Shown here one piece after another: positions 1-7,989 of a DNA stretch of 36,752 nt. Every line of letters begins with the position of its first letter. Position 1 is the first letter of the stretch. The notes under the pieces are model-generated. The model worked only from the letters and a program-made list of their open reading frames with translations, was not told where the DNA came from and searched no databases. The DNA comes from BS150m-G50 sp964517435 (lineage in GTDB: Bacteria; CAIWAD01; BS150m-G50), in NCBI GenBank assembly GCA_964517435.1, contig CAZFEC010000032.1, positions 1 to 36,752 on the forward strand. Reading direction: 5' to 3'. The position numbers and the translations under genes were made by a program.

Positions 1-123
1 ATTGTAAACAATTGATTCTCTACTACGTTGCAGGGTTAATCAGAAGCGACTACGTTCGTGTGGATGGGCGGAAACGCTGTTGAGTTACTGAACACTCACA
101 ACAGAGATTGAACAGTCCACCCA

Positions 124-148
124 GTAAACGAGCCGTTTACCCTTTTTT
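124..148 (+). terminator. Rho-independent terminator, plus strand
   Basis: A 7-bp perfect stem GTAAACG/CGTTTAC with a 3-base loop is followed directly by CC and six T residues. The orientation fits the end of a rightward transcript that begins left of the window. The stem is AT-rich, so strength is uncertain. Confidence 0.55.
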
Positions 149-264
149 CGCGGAGTGGAATCGAGAGAGGTGTTCTGATGAGATTGCATATTTATAGATA
201 ATATTTACTTTATGATATCATATTTTATGATACTATATTCTGTGGTTAATTGTGCGATTGGTCA

Positions 265-531
265 GGGTCGGACCTGTGTATCTGATTGGCAATACAAAGA
301 TTAACTTGAATAATAGTGGAAAAAATGGCCTTAGATGGATGTTTCTCCAGTGAATAAGCGCCCAACATTCAGGACGGCGTCGATGAACGATCAGGTGGTG
401 AGCTGTAGTAGTCTGTTCTGTATCGTCATCTTGAATGAGAAAACCGCCCAAAAAACAGTGTTTAAGGGCGGTTTTCGGCGGTTTTCCAGGCTTTACATTT
501 TGATTTCTATAAACTTGCCAAGGTCCGACCC
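265..531. repeat. Inverted pair of GGGTCGGACCT words, possible MITE-like remnant
   Basis: GGGTCGGACCT at 265-275 and its exact reverse complement AGGTCCGACCC at 521-531 face each other across about 245 bases. Each copy is itself nearly palindromic (GGTC-N-GACC). Words of the GGGGTCGGACC kind are, from general knowledge, often seen near REP-associated Y1 transposases. No transposase is present here, so a non-autonomous remnant is only an inference. Confidence 0.35.
440..475 (-). terminator. Terminator downstream of sdhCAB
   Basis: A 10-bp perfect stem AAAACCGCCC/GGGCGGTTTT has a loop that can fold further through AAACA/TGTTT. A-tract and T-tract flanks make it plausible in both directions. 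It lies about 85 bases past the sdhB stop codon on the minus strand, so it most likely ends the sdhCAB transcript. Confidence 0.6.
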
Positions 532-560
532 CGGACATCTGGAAGAGAACCTCCTGGAGG

Positions 561-1310
561 TTAAAACATTGCCCGTACATATTCACGCCGCATGCGAACG
601 ATGTTCAGAATGCTGATCTCCTTGGGGCAGACCGCTTCGCATTCACCGATGTTGGAACAGGCACCGAAGCCCTCCGCATCCATTTGCGCCATCATCTTGT
701 CGACCCGCCGTACCCGTTCCGGCCCGCCCTGCGGCAGCAGCGCGAAATGGGAGATCCGGGCGCCGGTGAAGAGGGTCGCCGAGGCATTGGGACAGGAGGC
801 CACGCAGGCGCCGCAACCGATACAGGCCGCCGCGTCCATCGCCAGGTCGGCGTTTTCCTTCGGAATCGGCAGCGAGTTGGCGTCGGGCGGTGAGCCGGTT
901 TTGATCGAGACATACCCGCCCGCCATCTGGATACGGTCCAGTGCGCCGCGATCGACGACCAGGTCGCGCACAACCGGAAAAGCGCGGGCGCGCCACGGCT
1001 CCAGGATGATGGTGTCACCGTCGCGGAAATGTCGCATATGCAGCTGGCAGAGGGTGGCGCCGCGTACCGGCCCGTGGGCGGTACCGTTGATCACCATGCC
1101 GCATTGCCCGCAGATACCTTCCCGGCAGTCGTTGTCGAATTCCAGCGCGATTTTCTCAGATAACACCAGCTGCTCGTTCAGTACATCGAGCATTTCGAGG
1201 AAGGACATCTCAATGGATACATCCTTCACTTCGTGTTCTTCGAACCGGCCTTTATCCTCAGGACCCTGCTGCCGCCAGATGAGCAGTTTCAGATTGATGT
1301 GATCGGCCAT
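561..1310 (-). CDS. sdhB: Succinate dehydrogenase/fumarate reductase iron-sulfur subunit
   Basis: 249 aa. It carries electrons between the flavoprotein SdhA and the membrane cytochrome. The plant-type [2Fe-2S] ligands are C62, C67, C70 and C88 (CREGICGQC, then TLC). The C-terminal ferredoxin-like half has CIGCGACVASCP (C162, C165, C168, C172) and a second set CSNIGECEAVCP (C217, C223, C227) for the remaining Fe-S centres. The spacing and the long central insert resemble the SdhB type found with b558-family cytochromes rather than E. coli SdhB. The ATG lies 12 bases after sdhA, with a Shine-Dalgarno element (AAGGAG) that overlaps the sdhA stop. It is the last gene of sdhCAB. Sequence alone does not say whether the complex runs as Sdh or Frd in the cell. 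Confidence 0.95.
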   Translation of the reverse strand: MADHINLKLLIWRQQGPEDKGRFEEHEVKDVSIEMSFLEMLDVLNEQLVLSEKIALEFDNDCREGICGQCGMVINGTAHGPVRGATLCQLHMRHFRDGDTIILEPWRARAFPVVRDLVVDRGALDRIQMAGGYVSIKTGSPPDANSLPIPKENADLAMDAAACIGCGACVASCPNASATLFTGARISHFALLPQGGPERVRRVDKMMAQMDAEGFGACSNIGECEAVCPKEISILNIVRMRREYVRAMF

Positions 1311-1322
1311 GGACTCAACTCC

Positions 1323-3236
1323 TTATTTGTAACTGCGCTGCGTCAGCTGCACACTCTCGAATTCCAGTTGCTCCCGGTGCTGGATCGGTTCCTGATCGGC
1401 GCCGGTGTACTCCCAGACGGTAACATGGGTACAGTTCTCGTCGTCGCGCAGCGCTTCACCATCCTCCGTCTGACTCTCTTCGCGGAAATGGCCGCCGCAG
1501 GATTCGGCGCGCTCGAGGGCGTCGCGCGCCATCAGCTCTCCCATCTCCATGTAGTCCGACAGCCGCAGCGCCTGCTCCAACTGTTTGTTCATGCCGTCGG
1601 CACCGCCGGTGACCTTCAGGTCGCTCCAGAACTCGCGCCGCAGCTCTTGAATGGCGGTAACCGCGTGCTGCAGGCCTTCCGCGTTGCGACCCATGCCGAC
1701 GTAATCCCACATGATGCGACCCAGCTCACGGTGCAGCTGACGCACGGTGCGGGTGCCGTTGATGTTCAGCACCTTGTCGATCAGCTCCTGCGCCGTCTGC
1801 CGCGATTCCTCGAAGGCGGCGTGACTGGTGTCGACGGCGTCGAACTGGCTGCGCGCCAGGTAGTCGGCCAGGGTGTAAGGTATCACAAAGTAACCGTCGG
1901 CCAGCCCCTGCATCAGGGCGCTGGCGCCGAGACGATTGGCGCCGTGGTCGGAGAAGTTGGCCTCACCCAGCACGTGCAGGCCGGGAATGGTGCTCTCCAG
2001 GTTGTAGTCGACCCAGAGGCCGCCCATCGTGTAGTGGATGGCGGGGAAGATCCGCATTGGCGCTTCGTAGGGATTCTCGCCGGTGATCATCTCGTACATG
2101 TCGAACAGGTTGCCGTACTTCTCCTCGATTACATCGCGGCCCAGCCGCTGAATTGATTCGGTGAAATCGAGATACACCGCCAGGCCGGTGGTTCCGACGC
2201 CCCGCCCTTCGTCGCAGACCATCTTGGCATTGCGGGAAGCGACATCGCGCGGCACCAGGTTGCCGAAGCCGGGGTAGCGCCGCTCCAGGAAGTAGTCGCG
2301 GTCCTCCTCCGGAATATCGTTCGGCGCGCGCTTGTCATCCGGGTTCTTGGGCACCCAGACCTGGCCGTCGTTGCGCAGGCTCTCGCTCATCAGCGTCAAC
2401 TTGGACTGATGGTCGCCGCTGACCGGGATGCAGGTCGGATGGATCTGCACCATGCAGGGATTGGCGAAGCCGGCGCCCTTCCGGTAGCAGCGCCAGGCCG
2501 CGCTGCCGTTGGAGTTGACCGCGTTCGTCGACAGGTAGAAGACATTGCCGTAGCCGCCGGTGGAGAGCAGCACGGCGTGACCGGCGTACTTCTCCAGTTC
2601 GCCGGTGACCAGATTGCGGACGATCACGCCGCGGGTGACACCGTCCACCGTCACCAGTTCCATCATCTCACGGCGGGTCAGCAGATCAACGGTACCCGCT
2701 TCCACCTGGCGCATCAGCGCGCTGTAGGCGCCCAGCAGCAGCTGCTGTCCCGTCTGACCGCGAGCGTAGAAAGTACGTGATACCTGTGCGCCGCCGAAGG
2801 AGCGGTTGTCCAGGAGGCCGCCGTACTCGCGGGCGAAGGGCACGCCCTGCGCGACGCACTGGTCGATGATATCGTTGCTCACCTGGGCCAGCCGGTAGAC
2901 ATTGGCCTCGCGGGCGCGGTAATCGCCGCCCTTGATCGTGTCATAGAACAGGCGCCAGATGCTGTCGTTGTCGTTGGGATAATTCTTGGCCGCGTTGACA
3001 CCGCCCTGCGCGGCGATGCTGTGCGCCCGCCGGGGGGAATCCTGGATGCAGAAGATCTTGACCTGGTAGCCCATTTCGCCGAGCGAAGCCGCCGCCGAAG
3101 CGCCGGCCAGGCCGCTGCCGATCACCAGGACGGTGTACTTGCGCCGGTTGTTGGGCGCCACCAGTTTGAGGTTGTCCCTGTGAAGGTCCCATTTCTCTTT
3201 GAGGGGCCCGCCCGGTGTTTTCGATTCGAGTTTCAT
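1323..3236 (-). CDS. sdhA: Succinate dehydrogenase/fumarate reductase flavoprotein subunit
   Basis: 637 aa, normal length for the family. It interconverts succinate and fumarate using covalently bound FAD. An N-terminal Rossmann motif GSGLAG (residues 40-45) binds FAD. H72 in RRAHSIAAQGG is the conserved histidine that carries the flavin. The substrate-site segment HPTCIPVSGDH and the later RLGASAL flavin motif are both intact. The start has an AGGGG ribosome binding site 15 bases after the sdhC stop. It is the middle gene of sdhC-sdhA-sdhB. With methylmalonyl-CoA mutase nearby on the other strand, the complex probably serves a succinate/propionate route, which is inference from context. Confidence 0.97.
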   Translation of the reverse strand: MKLESKTPGGPLKEKWDLHRDNLKLVAPNNRRKYTVLVIGSGLAGASAAASLGEMGYQVKIFCIQDSPRRAHSIAAQGGVNAAKNYPNDNDSIWRLFYDTIKGGDYRAREANVYRLAQVSNDIIDQCVAQGVPFAREYGGLLDNRSFGGAQVSRTFYARGQTGQQLLLGAYSALMRQVEAGTVDLLTRREMMELVTVDGVTRGVIVRNLVTGELEKYAGHAVLLSTGGYGNVFYLSTNAVNSNGSAAWRCYRKGAGFANPCMVQIHPTCIPVSGDHQSKLTLMSESLRNDGQVWVPKNPDDKRAPNDIPEEDRDYFLERRYPGFGNLVPRDVASRNAKMVCDEGRGVGTTGLAVYLDFTESIQRLGRDVIEEKYGNLFDMYEMITGENPYEAPMRIFPAIHYTMGGLWVDYNLESTIPGLHVLGEANFSDHGANRLGASALMQGLADGYFVIPYTLADYLARSQFDAVDTSHAAFEESRQTAQELIDKVLNINGTRTVRQLHRELGRIMWDYVGMGRNAEGLQHAVTAIQELRREFWSDLKVTGGADGMNKQLEQALRLSDYMEMGELMARDALERAESCGGHFREESQTEDGEALRDDENCTHVTVWEYTGADQEPIQHREQLEFESVQLTQRSYK

Positions 3237-3251
3237 GAGATATCCCCTTGC

Positions 3252-3929
3252 TTAAGCGAAATAGAGCCAGATCGGAATGATGACGAAACCGCCGGCGATC
3301 ACGATCGAGAAGACGATCCCGAACCGGTAGACAAAGGTGAGAAAACGGGGTCCGGTCAGACCGAGCGACTGCCAGGCGCTCCAGAAGCCGTGACTCAGAT
3401 GGAAGCCCAGCAGGATCATCACCAGCTCGTATGCCAGCACGTTCCAGCCGTTGCTGAAGAAATCCGCAACGATGGCGTAGAGGTCCCAGATCCGTTCGCC
3501 GTGAATCTGCGTCATGCGGGTGGGATCGCCGTATTTGAAGTGAAAGAGGTGCAGCACCAGGAAGATGATGACGATGGCGCCGGTCCAGATCATGGTGGAG
3601 GAGCCGATCGACTTGCGGCTGGTGTGGCCGGCGTTCTTTACCTTGCGATAGCTGACCGGACGCGAGCGCCAGTTGCTGAAGGTCACCCAGGCGCCGATCA
3701 GCAGGTGGAGCAGGAACAGCAGCCCCAGACCGATTTCCAACGCTTCGATCACCCAGCCGAACTTGTGCAGGAAATGCGCGTAGATGTTGATGTAATCCGG
3801 GACGCCGGTCATCAGCGTCAGGTTGCCGACGAGATGTATCACCAGGAAGGCGCAGAGGAATAATCCCGTCAACGCCATCAGCAGCTTCTTGCCGACTGTG
3901 GACCAGAGGGATGAAGAATATTGAAGCAT
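3252..3929 (-). CDS. sdhC: Succinate dehydrogenase cytochrome b subunit, b558 family (diheme)
   Basis: 225 aa with five hydrophobic segments (roughly residues 15-37, 60-82, 113-131, 164-183 and 198-222), as in the single-subunit b558-type anchors that replace SdhC plus SdhD. Candidate heme ligands are histidines inside or at the ends of the helices: H32, H75, H127 or H130, and H177 or H180, enough for two b hemes. A diheme anchor usually reacts with menaquinone, which fits an anaerobe (family knowledge). The start ATG has a GGAG element 8-9 bases upstream. It is the first gene of the sdhCAB operon, divergent from the methyltransferase gene with about 138 bases between the two starts, which must contain both promoters. 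Confidence 0.92.
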   Translation of the reverse strand: MLQYSSSLWSTVGKKLLMALTGLFLCAFLVIHLVGNLTLMTGVPDYINIYAHFLHKFGWVIEALEIGLGLLFLLHLLIGAWVTFSNWRSRPVSYRKVKNAGHTSRKSIGSSTMIWTGAIVIIFLVLHLFHFKYGDPTRMTQIHGERIWDLYAIVADFFSNGWNVLAYELVMILLGFHLSHGFWSAWQSLGLTGPRFLTFVYRFGIVFSIVIAGGFVIIPIWLYFA

Positions 3930-4067
3930 ATAGCGGCTCCAGTTAGTGTGGCGGCGAAAGGATACGTTTCATTTATTGAATCGCCACAAGAAAAGCAGCG
4001 CCGCCGGTCACTCGCAAGTTTTTCGACGCACAGGAGTGCATCCGGCGCCGAAGTTGGGATTATCTGC

Positions 4068-5099
4068 ATGCGTGATTACGCCGAACGGCGTTATCTCTCC
4101 GCGATCGAAGTCGCCCGCTATCTCGACCTTTCCGTCAAGGAGGTGCATGAGTTGATCGCCGCGGAGCGGCTGCCGGCGTCGGTTTCCGGCAGCGGGCAAT
4201 ATCGTGTCGAGTTGACGGCGGCACAGCGGCTGCGGGAAGAGCAACCCGAAGACGATGTGTCACATCAGCGTCACTGCCGCGAGATCGCCGTGGGTGCAAC
4301 TACGCAACGACTGTATACCGGCGACGCCCGCCGGATGCCGGAGCTGGAGGACGGCGTGATACATCTCGCGATCACTTCGCCGCCGTACTTCAACGCCAAG
4401 CTCTACGGAGCGGCCGCCATCGCCGGCGACCTGGGCGACATCCACGATCTCGACGAATGGTTCGAGCAGACCGGTGCGGTCTGGCGTGAAGTGATGCGTG
4501 TGCTGCAGCCGGGCCGCAAGTTCTTCATCAACATCATGAACCTGCCGGTGCGGGGCGAGGGGACTTACCGCACCCTCAACCTGACCGGACGCACCATCGA
4601 TCTCTGCGAGGAGATCGGCTTCGTCTTCAAACGGGACATCATCTGGCACAAGACCAACGGTGTGCGGGCGCATTTCGGGACCTACCCGCTGCCGGGGGGG
4701 ATCCTGATCAATCACATGCACGAGTACATCCTGGAATTCCAGAAGCCGTCGCCGGCCAACTACCGCAAGTACGGGCATGTATCACGCGAACAACGGGAGC
4801 GTTCCAGACTCGATCGGGATTTCTGGTTGTCGTTGAAGAATTCCGATGTCTGGTTGATCAAGCCAGCCGCCAGCGGCGATGGACGCAAGCATGTCGCTCC
4901 CTTCCCACTGGAATTGCCGTATCGGCTGGTGAAGGCGTTTTCGTTCGAAGGAGAGACCGTCCTCGATCCCTTTGCCGGTTCCGGGACGGCGCTGGCCGCC
5001 GCAGCCCAGCTTGGACGGCACGGAGTCGGTTTTGAAGTACGGGAGGATTACGCGGAGCTGACCGCGCGTCGTTTGAGCGAGCTTGAGATCACCGGCTGA
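4068..5099 (+). CDS. Solitary DNA methyltransferase (N6-A or N4-C, beta class) with excisionase-like HTH
   Basis: 343 aa from the ATG at 4068. An earlier in-frame ATG at 3921 would add 49 residues of low-complexity sequence that overlap the sdhC start, so I reject it. Residues 8-55 look like an excisionase/MerR-type helix-turn-helix (RYLSAIEVARYLDLSVKEV). The catalytic motif IV is TSPPY (103-107), and the AdoMet motif I, DPFAGSG (300-306), lies near the C-terminus. This order is the beta class of the N6_N4_Mtase family. SPPY does not decide between adenine-N6 and cytosine-N4. No endonuclease or specificity gene is adjacent, so it is an orphan enzyme, perhaps for regulation or for a restriction partner elsewhere. 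One GTGATAC word lies in the gene, coding V-I-H with an ATA codon. Confidence 0.9.
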   Translation: MRDYAERRYLSAIEVARYLDLSVKEVHELIAAERLPASVSGSGQYRVELTAAQRLREEQPEDDVSHQRHCREIAVGATTQRLYTGDARRMPELEDGVIHLAITSPPYFNAKLYGAAAIAGDLGDIHDLDEWFEQTGAVWREVMRVLQPGRKFFINIMNLPVRGEGTYRTLNLTGRTIDLCEEIGFVFKRDIIWHKTNGVRAHFGTYPLPGGILINHMHEYILEFQKPSPANYRKYGHVSREQRERSRLDRDFWLSLKNSDVWLIKPAASGDGRKHVAPFPLELPYRLVKAFSFEGETVLDPFAGSGTALAAAAQLGRHGVGFEVREDYAELTARRLSELEITG

Positions 5100-5105
5100 A
5101 GCCGG
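5092..5105. terminator. Short GC hairpin between convergent genes
   Basis: CCGGCTGAAGCCGG forms a tight hairpin over the methyltransferase stop codon, 8 bases before the convergent lipoprotein gene ends. There is no T-tract. A similar CCGGC-TCA-GCCGG hairpin sits in the next convergent gap at 13227-13241, so this may be a recurring 3'-end signal. Confidence 0.3.
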
Positions 5106-5112
5106 ATCGGGA

Positions 5113-5691
5113 TCAGGGCGCGGGTCGCTGTCTTGCCGTCTGGGGATACAGTTCCAACCAGCGTGCCGCCAGGCTGCGAATACCTTCCGTTTCCTCAGCG
5201 CTGCCGGTGATGAAAGTGAACTCGGTGGTTCCGGGGGGCCAACTGAGTAGATCCTGCTCCCCGTTCCGTTCACCGTTGGAGGTCACCAGCGGTTTGTAGT
5301 CGTCGCTCAGCAGCAGGTAAGCCGGAGCACAGTTGCAGTTGCGATGCAACACGAAGCCGGCGGCGGCGGGGTCGGCCAGCGTGAACCGCAGTTCGCAGTT
5401 GAGGGAAGTGTCTTCCACCCAGAACTGCTTGCTGCTGACGTTCAGGTAGTTGTGGTCATCTTCGTACTGCGTTCCTTCCACATAGTCCTCTACCAGCGAG
5501 TAGAAATCGGTGGAACTCACGTCGGCATCATCTTCGTCACTGGACTGAATACCAAGGAAGCAGATACTGCCCGACATGGTTCCGTCAACCTGCAGCTGGA
5601 ACCGGTAATGCTTCTCCTGCACCTGCAGGCATCCACTCAGCAGCACTCCCGTCGACAGTACCACCACTGTCTTTATAATCAGCTGGTTCAT
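5113..5691 (-). CDS. Putative lipoprotein of unknown function
   Basis: 192 aa from the ATG at 5691, which has a strong AGGGAG ribosome binding site; a longer frame to 5769 has no such site. The N-terminus MNQLIIKTVVVLSTGVLLSG ends in a lipobox (LLSG then Cys at residue 21), so the protein should be lipid-anchored. The mature part is acidic, with a DEDDAD stretch and four further cysteines, including the CNC pair in RNCNCAPAY, which may form disulfides. I recognise no domain. It is a single gene: convergent with the methyltransferase on one side and divergent from mutA on the other. No function can be assigned. Confidence 0.78.
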   Translation of the reverse strand: MNQLIIKTVVVLSTGVLLSGCLQVQEKHYRFQLQVDGTMSGSICFLGIQSSDEDDADVSSTDFYSLVEDYVEGTQYEDDHNYLNVSSKQFWVEDTSLNCELRFTLADPAAAGFVLHRNCNCAPAYLLLSDDYKPLVTSNGERNGEQDLLSWPPGTTEFTFITGSAEETEGIRSLAARWLELYPQTARQRPAP

Positions 5692-5783
5692 CGATACACT
5701 CCCTTTTCTAAACTCATCGTGACAAGAATAAAACTGCTGGCAATTTAAAAAGCCATCATCATCTGTCACGCATTGTCAGTGAT

Positions 5784-5832
5784 TTTCATGTGAAATCCGT
5801 AACCGATCGGTATATTGCTGCAACCCTGCAGC
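5784..5832 (+). promoter_or_regulatory. Candidate control region of mutA
   Basis: In the 237-base divergent gap, the palindrome TTTCATGTGAAA (5784-5795) lies about 15 bases before a TATATT box (5811-5816), and a GCTGCA-ACCC-TGCAGC hairpin (5817-5832) follows. This could be an operator over a -35 region with a -10 box. No good -35 hexamer is seen, and the call is weak. Confidence 0.25.
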
Positions 5833-5928
5833 GCCTGCGCAGTTTCGTGACGTGTGTTTGTATCACGCTGTGGCAGTGAGAGCAGCTCCACTACTAGTGC
5901 GGCCGACTGCTGTAGTGAAAGGAAACTG

Positions 5929-7989
5929 ATGTCTCAGCCTGGAGAGCAGCATCCCACCCTGACCAACGAGCAGGATCCGCGCCGGCTTTTCGAACCGGGC
6001 GGTGCCGAACAGTGGCGGCAAGCCGCTGAACAGCTGCTGCGCAAGCCGCTGGCGGAGGTGGATCTCACAACCCCCACTCCTGAAGGTATCACACTACGGC
6101 CGATCTACCACCCTGGTGAAACCGAGCCGCTCCCGCTGGGGCCGCCCGCCGTGGAGACGGACGGCGATCCCTGGCTGGTGGCGCAGGCGCTACCGGCAGA
6201 GGACCCGGTGGAGCTCAACCGGATGCTGAAACACGATCTCGCCCGGGGACAGAACTGCCTCAACCTGCAACTGGATCCCGTGACACGCTGGCGCGGTGAG
6301 ATGCCACCTGCCGCCGTTCGGTCCGGCTCCGGCGTAAGGCTGCCGCAAATGCGGGATTGGCTATCCCTGTTGGACGGCATCGATCTGACCGCCACGCCGC
6401 TCTTCATCCAGGCTTACAGCGCCGGTTTGCCGTTGACCGCTTTTCTGCTGGAAGCCTGCCGGGAACGGGGGATCGATTACGGGCGGCTCCAGGGCGCCGT
6501 TGAATGCGACCCGTTGGGTGAACTGGCGCGGAGCGGATCGCTGCCGCTGTCGCTGGAACAGGCCTGGGCGGAAATGACCGCCCTGGAACAGTGGGCAGCG
6601 ACAACCGTCCCGGGTTTACTCACCATCGGCGTACATACGGAAATGTATCACAACGCCGGCGGCACTGCGGTCACCGATCTGGCTTTCGCGCTGGCTACCG
6701 GTATAGAATACCTCCGAAGGCTGGAGGAGCGGGGTTTGCCGGTGGCGCAGACCGCGCCCCGTCTGTTGTTCAGCTTCGGCAGCGGTCCGCATTTCTACAT
6801 GGAAATCGCCAAACTGCGGGCGGCCCGTCTCTTGTGGCGTCAGGTCGTCACCGGCTGCGGTTGTGATACAGACGCGGCCGTCATGCACCTGCGCGCCGTC
6901 ACCGCCAGCTGGAATCTGACTGTCACCGACCGTCATGTCAACATCCTGCGCAATACCACCGCCGCGCTGGCGGCGGTCCTGGGCGGTTGCGACAGCCTGC
7001 AAACCGGCTACTATGACACCGGGCAACCGCAACTGGCCCTGCTCGACCGGCGCCTGGCGCGCAACCTCCAGCTGGTTCTGCGCCATGAGGCCGGCCTGGA
7101 ACGGGTGCAAGATCCCGCCGCCGGCTCCTACCTGATCGAGTCGCTGACGCACGATCTGGCGGAGAAAGCCTGGTCGCTCTTCCAGGAGATCGAACGCAGC
7201 GGCGGGATGACCGCAGCGCTGCAGGCGGGCTATCCCCAGAGCGAACTGGACAGGCTGGCCGCTCAACGCCGCCGGGACATCGCCACCGGTCGCTACCGCC
7301 TGGTCGGTACTTCCATGCACGCTCTCGCCGGCGAAGAGCTGACCGCGGCGCCTACAGAGCCGGAACCGGCGGAAACCGCTCCACCGCGCAGTGACGAATC
7401 AGCTGTACCCCCTTGGGACGCGGCTGAGGATGAGCTGGCCTATTGCCGACAGGCGGTGACCGCCGGGGCTACTCTGACCGAACTCTGCCGGGCACTGCTG
7501 CAGCCGGGGCAGAACCCCGCCGTCACACCGGTCGCCGCTTTCAGCGCCGGCACCGATTTCGAACGCATCCGGCGGATCACTCAAGATCTGAACGCCGCGG
7601 AGACCGGTGTGCTGATGATACTGCTGAGCGATTCCGCCCCTCTGCGTGCGCGCCGGGGATTCGTGACCGGGGCCCTGCAGACGGGCGGTTTTCAAATCAG
7701 CGGTGAGTTAATCCTGGACGACGAAGCGGAGTTGCCGGCGCAGTACGCCACCGCCGCGGAACGAATCGTGTTGCTCTGCGGCAGCGATGATGATTACACC
7801 CGGGAGCTGCCCCGGCTGGGGCCACTACTGAAGGAGACGCGTCCAGCGATTCTACTGCTGCTGGCCGGCAGTCCGGACTCACAGGAAGCCGTGTTCAGAA
7901 AGGCCGGCATCGATCACTTCCTCCACCGGCGCACCGACCTGCCACAGCTGTTTGAAGCTCTCCTGGCGGAACCGGAGGCGGAAGCATGA
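5929..7989 (+). CDS. mutA: Methylmalonyl-CoA mutase small subunit
   Basis: 686 aa from the ATG at 5929, chosen for its AAAGGAAA site; an upstream in-frame ATG at 5854 has none. It is the non-catalytic partner of MutB in the heterodimeric mutase. Residues to about 480 follow the mutase barrel fold (compare FSFGSGPHFYMEIAKLRAAR with the matching FFWAQGMNYFMEIAKMRAAR in MutB). The C-terminal part resembles a cobalamin-binding domain but lacks the DxHxxG ligand motif, as in other MutA subunits. A proline- and glutamate-rich linker lies around residues 475-500. The gene starts the operon mutA-mutB-meaB-transaminase-amidase and overlaps mutB by 4 bases (ATGA). Three GTGATAC words lie within it. Confidence 0.93.
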   Translation: MSQPGEQHPTLTNEQDPRRLFEPGGAEQWRQAAEQLLRKPLAEVDLTTPTPEGITLRPIYHPGETEPLPLGPPAVETDGDPWLVAQALPAEDPVELNRMLKHDLARGQNCLNLQLDPVTRWRGEMPPAAVRSGSGVRLPQMRDWLSLLDGIDLTATPLFIQAYSAGLPLTAFLLEACRERGIDYGRLQGAVECDPLGELARSGSLPLSLEQAWAEMTALEQWAATTVPGLLTIGVHTEMYHNAGGTAVTDLAFALATGIEYLRRLEERGLPVAQTAPRLLFSFGSGPHFYMEIAKLRAARLLWRQVVTGCGCDTDAAVMHLRAVTASWNLTVTDRHVNILRNTTAALAAVLGGCDSLQTGYYDTGQPQLALLDRRLARNLQLVLRHEAGLERVQDPAAGSYLIESLTHDLAEKAWSLFQEIERSGGMTAALQAGYPQSELDRLAAQRRRDIATGRYRLVGTSMHALAGEELTAAPTEPEPAETAPPRSDESAVPPWDAAEDELAYCRQAVTAGATLTELCRALLQPGQNPAVTPVAAFSAGTDFERIRRITQDLNAAETGVLMILLSDSAPLRARRGFVTGALQTGGFQISGELILDDEAELPAQYATAAERIVLLCGSDDDYTRELPRLGPLLKETRPAILLLLAGSPDSQEAVFRKAGIDHFLHRRTDLPQLFEALLAEPEAEA

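Larger units (their letters stand above)
1..560. other. Gene-free left edge (intergenic)
   Basis: I see no credible gene in this stretch. The two open frames of about 100 codons here cross a terminator hairpin and have no recognisable domain or good ribosome binding site. The stretch holds a plus-strand terminator (124-148), an AT-rich segment (about 181-240) with the palindrome TATGATATCATA at 211-222, an inverted pair of GGGTCGGACCT words (265-275 and 521-531), a second terminator (440-475), and a 15-base palindrome AACCTCCTGGAGGTT (548-562) that overlaps the sdhB stop codon. Confidence 0.6.

Noticed and set aside
233..616. Open frames on both strands in the left intergenic region
   Set aside because: They run across the terminator hairpin at 440-475, have no domain and no ribosome binding site.
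1233..2156. 307-codon plus-strand frame
   Set aside because: It lies antisense to sdhB and sdhA, both of which have full motif sets; it is a by-product of GC-rich codon use.
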